A DNA stretch of 46,644 nucleotides from Crocinitomicaceae bacterium (GTDB taxonomy: Bacteria; Bacteroidota; Bacteroidia; Flavobacteriales_D; CAJJDF01), in NCBI GenBank assembly GCA_024639505.1, contig JAHEIE010000024.1, positions 1-46,644 of the forward strand, in the 5' to 3' direction. Positions 11,632 to 20,670 of this stretch are shown one piece after another. The notes under the pieces were generated by a model. That model did no database searches and had not been told where the DNA came from. It was given only the letters and a program-made list of their open reading frames with translations. The translations under genes were made by a program, and so were the position numbers. The first letter of the stretch is position 1, and each line of letters begins with the position of its first letter.

Positions 11632-11642
11632 AAAAATCTAAC

Positions 11643-12329
11643 ATGGAAAACAAAGAACTGGACCACATCGCATTAACTCTGTGCACAAAATCAACTTTAA
11701 AACAAGATATATTTAAAAATACTGTAGACCAATTTCAAGAAATGAAAAAGGTGGCACAGAAAGTGGTAGAGCAAATAAAGGGACGAGTTTGTATGAAAGA
11801 CGACCGTATCGTTATTGATTTTACCGAAAAAAGCAAATATGAATTCCATATTACACTGGCAGGTGATATTTTGGTATTCAATTTGCATTCCAATGTTTTT
11901 AAATTTGATGAAAATCATTCGATTTGGAAGACCCCATATTTACGAGAAGATGAAAACAGAGGTTACACAGGTATTATTAACATATACAATTTTTTGGCAG
12001 ATTCTTTCAGGTTTAACAGAATTAATGACTCTGGATATTTGGTTGGAAGAGTGTTTATTAATTCCGAAAATCACTTTATAGCAGAGGGAAAACGAAAAAT
12101 GGGATTCCTTTATACAGAATTTGAAAAATTATTTTTTGATGAGAACTACATGGAAGACATCATCGAAAATATCATGATACACGTGCTAGATTTTGACCTT
12201 TACGCACCTCTTTACGAACACGTTAGCGAGGTTTCTGTTCACCAAATAAAAACCACTGGAGACAGCATTCAGCTTAAGACAGGAAAGAGGATGGGGTTCC
12301 AATTTGGTACTGATTCAAAAATAACTTAA
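11643..12329 (+). CDS. Uncharacterised protein, 228 aa
   Basis: Complete ORF 11 bp after proS on the same strand. No recognised motif. Confidence 0.7.
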   Translation: MENKELDHIALTLCTKSTLKQDIFKNTVDQFQEMKKVAQKVVEQIKGRVCMKDDRIVIDFTEKSKYEFHITLAGDILVFNLHSNVFKFDENHSIWKTPYLREDENRGYTGIINIYNFLADSFRFNRINDSGYLVGRVFINSENHFIAEGKRKMGFLYTEFEKLFFDENYMEDIIENIMIHVLDFDLYAPLYEHVSEVSVHQIKTTGDSIQLKTGKRMGFQFGTDSKIT

Positions 12330-12348
12330 AAAAAAGTGAGATTTTTTT

Positions 12349-12376
12349 TTGAATTAGAAAAATTGTTCTAAATTTG
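12349..12376 (+). promoter_or_regulatory. Promoter for tRNA-Glu/rpsT
   Basis: TTG - 17 nt - TAAATTTG fits the Bacteroidota -33/-7 consensus (TTG / TAnnTTTG). Confidence 0.6.
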
Positions 12377-12408
12377 CATTCCCAAAATAACAAATGGGAA
12401 GACATTTT

Positions 12409-12480
12409 GGCCCGTTCGTCTATCGGCTAGGACTCAGGATTTTCATTCCTGCAAGAGGGGTTCGATTCCCCTACGGGCTA
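12409..12480 (+). tRNA. tRNA-Glu (anticodon TTC)
   Basis: Cloverleaf: acceptor GGCCCGT/ACGGGCT, anticodon arm CAGGA-TTTTCAT-TCCTG, T arm AGGGG-TTCGATT-CCCCT. Confidence 0.95.
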
Positions 12481-12514
12481 CTATAGTTAAACACTAAATA
12501 TAAATTAACACATT

Positions 12515-12766
12515 ATGGCTAACCACAAGTCAACAAAAAAAAGAATTAGATCTACAGAAGTGAGAAGACTTAGAAATAAGTATTACCACAAATCTGCCAG
12601 AACAGCTATCAAGAAATTGAGAGGAATGGAAGATAAGAAAGAAGCTACTACATTCTTACCTGTTGTAAGTAGTATCCTTGACAAATTGGTTAAGAGAAAC
12701 ATTATCCATAAAAACAAAGCAGCTAACTTGAAGTCAAGCTTAACTTTGAAAGTGAACAAATTATAA
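12515..12766 (+). CDS. rpsT: 30S ribosomal protein S20
   Basis: MANHKSTKKRIRSTEVRRLRNKYYHKSARTAIKKL is the S20 N-terminal pattern. Confidence 0.95.
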   Translation: MANHKSTKKRIRSTEVRRLRNKYYHKSARTAIKKLRGMEDKKEATTFLPVVSSILDKLVKRNIIHKNKAANLKSSLTLKVNKL

Positions 12767-12789
12767 TTAGTTAACTAACTTTTATAAAA

Positions 12790-12821
12790 ACCATTCGTCA
12801 GTTGACGAATGGTTTTTTTTT
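12790..12821 (+). terminator. Rho-independent terminator of rpsT
   Basis: ACCATTCGTCA-gt-TGACGAATGGT perfect stem followed by a T run. Confidence 0.9.
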
Positions 12822-12897
12822 GCTCTAAATTGAACACAAATTCTCACAAGACTTGTATCTTTATATTCTATAAAAATACTGAAACAACAATACCAAG

Positions 12898-15339
12898 ATG
12901 AAGATATCTTACAACTGGCTAAACGAATATTTAAACCTAACTACTACTCCTGAACAAACTTCAGAAATATTGACTGACATTGGTTTGGAGGTTGAAAAAA
13001 CTGAAATCGTAGAATCAGTTCCTGGTGGTTTAAAAGGATTGGTGATTGGTGAAGTACTGGAAGCTGAAAAACATCCGGATGCCGATAAACTGAAAAAGAC
13101 TAAGGTAAATATTGGTTCAGAAATATTAAATATTGTTTGTGGCGCTCCTAATGTAGATAAAGGTCAAAAAGTGGTTGTTGCAACAGTAGGAACTACTCTT
13201 TACACCGAGAAGGGAGAATCATTTAAGATTAAAAAATCAAAAATAAGAGGAGAAGAATCAGCCGGAATGATTTGTGCCGAGGATGAAATAGGATTAGGAA
13301 AAAGCCATGAGGGAATTATGGTATTGGATTCCAATGCAAAAATTGGAACACCTGCCGCTGACTATTTTGATTTAAAAAATGATGTTGTTTTTGATATTGG
13401 ACTTACCCCAAACCGTGCGGATGCCATGAGTCATTTTGGTGTAGCAAGAGATTTGATGGTTGCTCTGAAACATAAAGAAATACTACCAAAAGAAGCACAA
13501 TGCTGCTCACCTTCTGTTGCAGATTGGAAAACTGACAACACGGATTTGAACATTGAGATTGAGGTAAAAAATATGGATGCTTGTCCAAGGTATGCAGGCG
13601 TTACATTGAGTGGTCTTAAGGTTGCAGAATCTCCGGAATGGTTACAAAAAAGACTTAAAGCAATTGGTTTATCACCAATAAACAATATAGTTGACGCAAC
13701 AAATTATGTATTGCACGAATTAGGGCAACCACTTCATGCATTTGATGCCGATAAAATAAAAGGCAACAAAGTAATTGTACAAAACGCAAAAAACAAACAA
13801 AAGTTCACTACCCTAGACGAAACTGAAAGAGAATTGCATACTGACGACTTGATGATTTGTAATGAAACAGAACCTATGTGTGTTGCAGGTGTATTTGGTG
13901 GTATTGATTCGGGTGTGAGTAGTTCTACTACCTCTATTTTCTTAGAAAGCGCTTATTTCAATCCTGTTTCTGTTCGTAAGACTGCCAAAAGACAAGCACT
14001 CAACACAGACGCATCTTTCCGTTTTGAAAGAGGAATTGACCCAGAAACAGTTATTTACGCTCTAAAAAGAGCTGGATTGCTTATCAAGGAAATTGCCGGG
14101 GGTACAATCTCATCTGATATCAAAGAATTCTATCCGAATGAAATAAAAAACCATCAGGTTGAATTTAATTACGACAACTGTAACAGACTTATTGGAACTG
14201 AAATTTCGGACGAAACAATCGACTCAATATTGAAAAACCTAGGTATTCAAACTATTTCTAAAACAAATCGGGATTTGGTTCTTGAGGTTCCTGCTTTTAG
14301 AAATGATGTACTAAGAGAAGCTGATATAACAGAGGAAATCCTGAGGATATTTGGATTTAATAACATCCCTGTTCCAGAAAAACTAAATACTTCTATTACT
14401 TACCGAGAAAAAAATGACAGCAGAGCATTAATCAACCTCGTTTCGGATAGATTGAGCGATAATGGATTTGCTGAAATTATGTCAAACTCATTGACGAAGT
14501 CAAGTTATTTGACTGATTTTCAATCGAAAAAAATAAATCCGGACTACGCTGTAAGAATGCTGAACCCGTTGAGTAGCGAACTTGATGTTATGCGCCAATC
14601 TCTTCTATTTAATGGAATGGAGGCAATCATTTACAACATCAATCGAAAACAAAGTGATTTGAAGCTTTATGAATTTGGTAAAACCTATTTTAAATTCGAA
14701 TCGGGATATGAAGAAAATCAAGTTTTAAGTTTGTTTGTAACAGGAAAAGATGATACTGAAAATTGGGACAACGAAGATAAACCTGTTGATTTTTTCTCCA
14801 TCAAAAAAGAGGTTTTGAACACCCTGAATCGTCTAGGAATCATGAAGAACTTTTCGACAAACGCTACTAAAAACGAACTTTTAGTAGAAGGTTTAGCCGT
14901 CAGTATAAACAAGAAACTAGTAGCAGACTTTGGAAAAGTAAGTAAAAAAGTATTGGCTAATTTTGGAGTGAAGCAACCTGTGTACTATGCCGAGATAAAT
15001 TGGGATAACGTTCTTCAGTTGATGATAATGAACAAGACAAAGTATAAAGAGTTGGCTAAATTCCCATCTTCTAGACGTGACTTATCCCTATTGATAGACA
15101 AAGCTGTGAAATTTGAACAGATAGAGGAGATTGCCGCAAATGCAGACAGAAAAATTTTAAAAGAGATTGGTTTGTTTGATATTTACGAAGGTAAAAACTT
15201 GGCAGAAGGAAAAAAATCCTATGCAGTTAGTTTCTTATTTCAAGATGAGAATAAAACCTTGGTTGACAAGCAAATTGAGAAAATAATGACGAAAATACAA
15301 GGTGAATTGGAAAGTAAATTGGGTGCTAGCTTGAGGTAG
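12898..15339 (+). CDS. pheT: Phenylalanyl-tRNA synthetase beta subunit
   Basis: MKISYNWLNEYL, tRNA-binding domain (GEVLEAEKHPDADKL), B5 and FDX-ACB regions (FPSSRRDLSLL). Confidence 0.96.
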   Translation: MKISYNWLNEYLNLTTTPEQTSEILTDIGLEVEKTEIVESVPGGLKGLVIGEVLEAEKHPDADKLKKTKVNIGSEILNIVCGAPNVDKGQKVVVATVGTTLYTEKGESFKIKKSKIRGEESAGMICAEDEIGLGKSHEGIMVLDSNAKIGTPAADYFDLKNDVVFDIGLTPNRADAMSHFGVARDLMVALKHKEILPKEAQCCSPSVADWKTDNTDLNIEIEVKNMDACPRYAGVTLSGLKVAESPEWLQKRLKAIGLSPINNIVDATNYVLHELGQPLHAFDADKIKGNKVIVQNAKNKQKFTTLDETERELHTDDLMICNETEPMCVAGVFGGIDSGVSSSTTSIFLESAYFNPVSVRKTAKRQALNTDASFRFERGIDPETVIYALKRAGLLIKEIAGGTISSDIKEFYPNEIKNHQVEFNYDNCNRLIGTEISDETIDSILKNLGIQTISKTNRDLVLEVPAFRNDVLREADITEEILRIFGFNNIPVPEKLNTSITYREKNDSRALINLVSDRLSDNGFAEIMSNSLTKSSYLTDFQSKKINPDYAVRMLNPLSSELDVMRQSLLFNGMEAIIYNINRKQSDLKLYEFGKTYFKFESGYEENQVLSLFVTGKDDTENWDNEDKPVDFFSIKKEVLNTLNRLGIMKNFSTNATKNELLVEGLAVSINKKLVADFGKVSKKVLANFGVKQPVYYAEINWDNVLQLMIMNKTKYKELAKFPSSRRDLSLLIDKAVKFEQIEEIAANADRKILKEIGLFDIYEGKNLAEGKKSYAVSFLFQDENKTLVDKQIEKIMTKIQGELESKLGASLR

Positions 15340-15491
15340 TTTTTTTTTGGAAAATATTTACATCCAGACGAAATTCGATTTATGGAAAATGAACAGAAAA
15401 ACTCTTTGTAAATCTGTGTTCGATATCTTTCTGTGAAATTTCCTTAACTTTAAACTCAACCAACTTTGGCTCACTTTAAATACCCCAAACA

Positions 15492-16409
15492 ATGAAACTT
15501 CCTTTTTCGCATAGTTTACAATCCATAGCCGAATTAATCGATTGCAGATTCATTGGAAGTCCTGATTTCTTGGTAACTGGAATGAATGAGATTCATCAAG
15601 TAGAAACTGGCGACTTGGTATTTGTGGATAATGAAAAGTACTATCAGAAGGCTCTTAATTCATCAGCTACCACAATACTTATCGACAAAGAAGTAGAGTG
15701 CCCAAAAGGAAAAGCTTTAATCATTTCTGAGAATCCATTTAGAGATTTTAATAAACTCACCCAACACTTTAGTCCAGTTGAAATTTGGAGCAAAAAAAAC
15801 CAAGACATTCATGAATCGGCCATGCTTTTTCCGAATGTTACTCTTGGAGACAAAGTGAAAATTGGTGCAAATTCTATTATCTACCCAGGTGTTGTAATCT
15901 ATAGCAACACAACTATCGGGGAAAATGTAATTATTCATGCAAATACAGTAATTGGCGGTGATGCATTTTATTTTCAAACTAAAAATGGTTCGCACAACAA
16001 GCTGCATTCTTGTGGCTCGGTAGAAATTGAGAACAATGTAGAAATTGGCGCTTCTTGCTCTATTGACAAAGGAGTTTCGGGAGTTACAAAAATTGGCGAA
16101 GGAACAAAAATTGATGCACAAGTTCATATTGGTCACGATACAATCGTTGGAAAAAATTGTCGATTTGCAGCCCAGGTAGGAATTGCAGGTTGTGTGGTTA
16201 TCGAAGACAACGTTACTCTCTGGGGACAAGTAGGAATTCCAGCAAACTTAACTCTCAAAAAGAACTCAACTGCTCTTGGTCAGGCCGGAATTTTGAAGAA
16301 TATGGAAAAGGGAAAAACGTATTTGGGCAGTCCTGCGAAAGAAGCTCGGGAGGAATTTAAAGAAATGGCTTTGATAAGGAAATTACCTGAGATTTTGGGG
16401 TTGAAATAA
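15492..16409 (+). CDS. LpxD-like UDP-3-O-acyl-glucosamine N-acyltransferase (left-handed beta-helix)
   Basis: Hexapeptide repeats (IGANSIIYPGVVI...IGENVIIHANTVIGGDAF), KIDAQVHIGHDTIVG and an LpxD-type N-terminal domain. Confidence 0.82.
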   Translation: MKLPFSHSLQSIAELIDCRFIGSPDFLVTGMNEIHQVETGDLVFVDNEKYYQKALNSSATTILIDKEVECPKGKALIISENPFRDFNKLTQHFSPVEIWSKKNQDIHESAMLFPNVTLGDKVKIGANSIIYPGVVIYSNTTIGENVIIHANTVIGGDAFYFQTKNGSHNKLHSCGSVEIENNVEIGASCSIDKGVSGVTKIGEGTKIDAQVHIGHDTIVGKNCRFAAQVGIAGCVVIEDNVTLWGQVGIPANLTLKKNSTALGQAGILKNMEKGKTYLGSPAKEAREEFKEMALIRKLPEILGLK

Positions 16410-16561
16410 GTATTGATAACAGCTTTTAAGACTGATCAAAAATTCATTGACATCCTGAAATTGATTCAGAATCTGGCTAATAATATTGCACGTTAGCAAT
16501 TGGAATCATTTCAACGAACCTGAATAATTTAAAAATAATTCAGAACCATACGAGTTAAAAA

Positions 16562-16870
16562 TCAAAATGAGATGTTTTTGTATTTTTCAATCTTCTCGTA
16601 CCAATCTACCTTCATTTCAAAAGAAACATTTTGGTCCTTTATTTTGTGTTCTTGAAAATCTATAATTTTAGTTAATTGAGTCCAAAGCTCTGGGTTAGTT
16701 TGCCAAAATGATTGTTCTATTGCTAACACGGTTATTAGTAAATCACCTTCGTAAAATTTTGCTTTGACCATTATATCTTCCTTTAATTCATTAATTGAAA
16801 GAAGGACAATTTCTAAATCATTGTTTTCTTCGAAAGAAAGGAGTGTGGTAATTAGATTATCTAAAGTCAT
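16562..16870 (-). CDS. Small uncharacterised acidic protein, 102 aa
   Basis: Complete ORF in an otherwise unexplained interval; plausible composition. No family recognised. Confidence 0.55.
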   Translation of the reverse strand: MTLDNLITTLLSFEENNDLEIVLLSINELKEDIMVKAKFYEGDLLITVLAIEQSFWQTNPELWTQLTKIIDFQEHKIKDQNVSFEMKVDWYEKIEKYKNISF

Positions 16871-16932
16871 GTGTTAGAATAGAAACGAAGCCTCCAGCTG
16901 GGAAGCCGAAATAACATCAAAAAATAGAAAGA

Positions 16933-17790
16933 TTAAAGACTACCACCGTTAGTTGTGCTAGAATCATTGTCCCATACTTTGGGGCAATCGGGTTTTGTGA
17001 GCCAAGTAAACCTCAGCGAAAAAATAACCGGACGATATCTGGAATTAAATACTCCAAAAGTAGAACGACCACTCTCCCACTCCCAAACATTGATAAGAGG
17101 AATCTCGACCGAAGGAATGATGTACCACATTTCGGAAATACGAATTCCTATTCCAAATTTATAATGCAATTGAGCCCTTAATCTTGAAGGATTATCTTGG
17201 TAAGTTTCGTCAAATCCCGATTCATCTTCCGTCTTTACAGTTTGAGAAACAGCAAAATCTATATTGGCTCCAAGGGTGTTTTGAAAAAATATATTCTTAT
17301 TAATTGCTAATATATTATTGGCATTAAAATGAGAAGAAACTGAATGACTTTGGAACGATTGTGAATAAGAAGTAGTATCACTCAAAACCAAATTTTGGCT
17401 AATTAAATCATAAGATTGAGCGGCTCTAAATTGCTTGTAGGACAATCCATAATCGATGTAACTTATTGGCTTTTTTGTACTCAACAATCTGTAACCTCCT
17501 AATTCTAGATACAATCCAAATTCTGATTTCTGTTCTAAATTGATGGCTGTAAGAACTATCGGCTGAAAAGAAGACGTTGTCAAAGTTGGTGAATAATCGA
17601 TAAAATTAAGTTTGGGGGTAGCCGTTACACCCACTCCAAAATACCAACCTGTATTGTTCAGTGGTTTTATGAATTCACCCATTTTTTGGGTTCTTTTTTT
17701 ACCACCATACCTATTGAATTGAGCTGATGACTGTAAAGCTAAAACTACAAACGTGAGAAATAAAAAAAGAGTATAACAAACTGATTTCAT
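16933..17790 (-). CDS. Uncharacterised exported (possibly outer-membrane) protein
   Basis: Signal peptide MKSVCYTLFLFLTFVVLALQSSAQ; alternating beta-strand-like segments. Confidence 0.65.
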   Translation of the reverse strand: MKSVCYTLFLFLTFVVLALQSSAQFNRYGGKKRTQKMGEFIKPLNNTGWYFGVGVTATPKLNFIDYSPTLTTSSFQPIVLTAINLEQKSEFGLYLELGGYRLLSTKKPISYIDYGLSYKQFRAAQSYDLISQNLVLSDTTSYSQSFQSHSVSSHFNANNILAINKNIFFQNTLGANIDFAVSQTVKTEDESGFDETYQDNPSRLRAQLHYKFGIGIRISEMWYIIPSVEIPLINVWEWESGRSTFGVFNSRYRPVIFSLRFTWLTKPDCPKVWDNDSSTTNGGSL

Positions 17791-17820
17791 GGTGATTTAG
17801 ATTTTTTTTAGACACTACAA

Positions 17821-18549
17821 TTAATAAAAGCTATCTCTTTTTTTGTTCCAGATTAGAACTAAAATAAAACCTGCAATGGCTCCACCCAAATGAGCAAAAT
17901 GAGCAATGTTATCCCATTCAAATCTATTTACACCTAAAAATAATTCGACAAGCATATAAAACGGAATAAAATATTTTGCTTTTACAGGAATTGGCAAGAA
18001 AATCAACATCAGTTCCGTATTTGGAAACAAATAAGCAAAGGCAGCCAACAATCCCATTATTGCACCTGAAGCTCCCACCATTCCTAAATCATTGTATATC
18101 ACAGCATTTACCGCAGAAATCAAATAACCTTGCGTATCTGGAAAGTATCTGCCCTCTGCAGCAATCGTAAGAATTTGCTCTATTTCCACAGCAGAATAGC
18201 CAGCCATGGCTGAGGAATAATTGTAATAATTGAAGAGCAACTGAAGAACCAAAGCTCCTGCTGCTGAAACAAAATAAACTATCAAAAACTTCTTACCTCC
18301 CCATACTTTTTCGAGCGTAGAACCAAACATGGCAAGGGCAAACATATTGAAAAGCAAGTGAGCAAAACTCCCGTGCATAAAAATGTGTGTAATCAATTGA
18401 TGAGGCATAAAATAATCACTCCCGATATTATGTAAAGCCAACATTTCCCTATAATCTGGAAAAAGCTGAATTCCTAAGAACATAAGTATATTAATTATCA
18501 GTAGGTTTTTCACAATCTCAGGAAGATTTCTCAGTAAGTTACTAATCAT
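17821..18549 (-). CDS. Rhomboid-family intramembrane serine protease
   Basis: HIFMHGSFAHLLFNMFALAMFG, VGASGAIMG (GxSG nucleophile) and HFAHLGGAIAGF (catalytic His). Starts directly at the mutL stop. Confidence 0.92.
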   Translation of the reverse strand: MISNLLRNLPEIVKNLLIINILMFLGIQLFPDYREMLALHNIGSDYFMPHQLITHIFMHGSFAHLLFNMFALAMFGSTLEKVWGGKKFLIVYFVSAAGALVLQLLFNYYNYSSAMAGYSAVEIEQILTIAAEGRYFPDTQGYLISAVNAVIYNDLGMVGASGAIMGLLAAFAYLFPNTELMLIFLPIPVKAKYFIPFYMLVELFLGVNRFEWDNIAHFAHLGGAIAGFILVLIWNKKRDSFY

Positions 18550-20379
18550 TTAAAATTGTTTGTTTAGTTCGTCCAAAGTAAAGGTAAGGTAAGTTTTTTT
18601 TCCGTTTAGCGCGTATTCTGGTTGATCGCATGCAAATAATTCGTCAACCAAATTATTGATTTCTAGCTCGGTCAATTGTTTCCCTCGTTTTATTGACATA
18701 TTAAAAGCCATTGCTCTCACCAAACTTTCTTGAATATCAAGATTCAATTTATCCTGATTATTCTTTACCTGTTCCAATATTTGCTCAAAGGATTTTTGGT
18801 AGTTGGTATCTTTCAGTCCAGAGGGAACTCCATTGATTGATATGGTATTTTTTCCAAACTCAGCAATATCAAAACCTAGAATTTGGATTTCTTGCCAAAT
18901 CTCTTTGAGAAGAGCAAAGTTACTTGCTGAAAACTCCAATTGAACTGGAAACAGCTCTTTTTGTGAAGAAATAGAATGATTGTTCAAGGAATAAGAAAAC
19001 TTTTCGTACAAAATACGCTCGTGTGCTTTTTGTTGATCAATTAAAATATATCCCGATTTTATTTGAGAATAAATGTATCTGTTATGAATTTGAAATATTT
19101 TCTTATCCATTTCAACCGGCATTAGCTCCTGACTTCCCTCTTCTTGTGGAGGAATAAATTCCCGCTGCTGTTCGTACATTTTTCGCAAAGCATCTATCTG
19201 TACACTACTCGGTTTTTCGGTTCTATGAACCACCGAACTCTTTTTCATCTGTGTAGTTCCATTCGATTCCCTATCAAATGGATTGAATTGAGGATTTACT
19301 TTTATTTGAGGTACTTTCACTTCCATTCCCTTTTGAAACGGTTCTACATTGAAACTCGTTTCTTGTTCAAAGTCAAGTGAAGGCGCTACCTGATATTTAC
19401 CGATTGATTGTTTGACGGCTGAATTCAAGATAGCAAAAATCGCTTTTTCATCTTCAAACTTTATTTCAGTTTTGGTCGGATGAATATTGATATCAATGCT
19501 GGCTGGTTCCATTTCCATGTAAATAAAGTACGAAGGATAACTTTTATTCGGCATTAAATCCTGGTATGCTTGCATTACAGCATAATTCAAGTAGCTATTT
19601 TTGATGAATCGTTTATTCACAAAAAAGAATTGTTCACCTCTGGTTTTTTTGGCAAACTCCGGTTTTCCTATAAATCCAGTTAAGTTTGTTATGGATGTCT
19701 TTTCATCTATCGGCACCAGGGATTGGTTGAATTTTTTTCCAAACACATTCACAATTCTCTGTCTCAAGGTTCCTTGCGGAAGATTGAATGTTTCAGATCC
19801 GTTTTGGAGCATTTTAAAACTCACTTCGGGATGAGTAAGTGCAACTCTCTGGAATTCATCAATGATGTGTCGTGTTTCTACTTGGTTTGATTTCAGAAAA
19901 TTTCGTCTTGCTGGGATGTTAAAAAACAAGTTTTTAATTGCAATTGAAGTCCCGTTTTTGGTTTGAGTAGGTTCTTGAACTGTTATTTTACTTCCTTCAA
20001 TTTCAATTTTTGTACCTAATTCTTCTTCATGAAGCTTTGTTTTCATTTCTACCTGGGCCACTGCCGCAATAGAAGCCATTGCCTCTCCTCTAAATCCCTT
20101 TGTTCGAATACTAAACAAATCATTTGTCTCTTTTATTTTGGAAGTTGCATGCCTTTCAAAACACATACGAGCATCAGTCTCACCCATTCCACAACCATCA
20201 TCAATAACTTGAATGAGTGTTTTTCCAGCATCTTTTATTATGAGTTGAACATTAGTTGCACCAGAATCAATAGAATTCTCTAATAATTCTTTCACTGCTG
20301 AAGCCGGTCTTTGAACCACTTCACCAGCAGCAATCTGGTTAGCAACGGAATCTGGAAGGAGTTTTATGAGGTTTGACAT
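18550..20379 (-). CDS. mutL: DNA mismatch repair protein MutL
   Basis: IAAGEVVQRPASAVKELLENSIDSGAT, DDGCGM, RHATSKI, TKGFRGEAMASI (GHKL ATPase motifs). Confidence 0.97.
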   Translation of the reverse strand: MSNLIKLLPDSVANQIAAGEVVQRPASAVKELLENSIDSGATNVQLIIKDAGKTLIQVIDDGCGMGETDARMCFERHATSKIKETNDLFSIRTKGFRGEAMASIAAVAQVEMKTKLHEEELGTKIEIEGSKITVQEPTQTKNGTSIAIKNLFFNIPARRNFLKSNQVETRHIIDEFQRVALTHPEVSFKMLQNGSETFNLPQGTLRQRIVNVFGKKFNQSLVPIDEKTSITNLTGFIGKPEFAKKTRGEQFFFVNKRFIKNSYLNYAVMQAYQDLMPNKSYPSYFIYMEMEPASIDINIHPTKTEIKFEDEKAIFAILNSAVKQSIGKYQVAPSLDFEQETSFNVEPFQKGMEVKVPQIKVNPQFNPFDRESNGTTQMKKSSVVHRTEKPSSVQIDALRKMYEQQREFIPPQEEGSQELMPVEMDKKIFQIHNRYIYSQIKSGYILIDQQKAHERILYEKFSYSLNNHSISSQKELFPVQLEFSASNFALLKEIWQEIQILGFDIAEFGKNTISINGVPSGLKDTNYQKSFEQILEQVKNNQDKLNLDIQESLVRAMAFNMSIKRGKQLTELEINNLVDELFACDQPEYALNGKKTYLTFTLDELNKQF

Positions 20380-20490
20380 GGTTTGTTTTTACAAGTGTAA
20401 AAATACAAATCCTGATTGCGTTTGACAACTTAATTTTCCTTGGTTTCTGGACAAGTTTTCAACTGTTATGGAATAGCAATCATATGTTGG

Positions 20491-20610
20491 CCTTCGATAC
20501 TCGAATTCTCTATCGCTACTTCGAACTCAGCCCGCAGATTCTGCTATGTAAATTTGAACTACAAAACTGAACCCTGAGATCGACTGAAAGGAGAATACCG
20601 AAGAGTGACT
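20491..20610. repeat. Candidate degenerate intergenic repeat element
   Basis: CCTTCGATAC...TTCGAACTCAGCCCGCAG...CTGAACCCTGAGATCGACTGAAAGG has degenerate palindromic arms and is more GC-rich than neighbouring spacers. Confidence 0.35.
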
Positions 20611-20670
20611 TAAAATTTACAAATTCACTTCATGTCACGACAATTCATTAAAGGGCTGAAAAATCTATCT

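Noticed and set aside
15717-16229. 170-aa minus-strand ORF opposite the lpxD-like gene
   Set aside because: Mirror frame of hexapeptide-repeat codons; fully embedded in a confident CDS and compositionally odd (many Asn, Cys, Phe).
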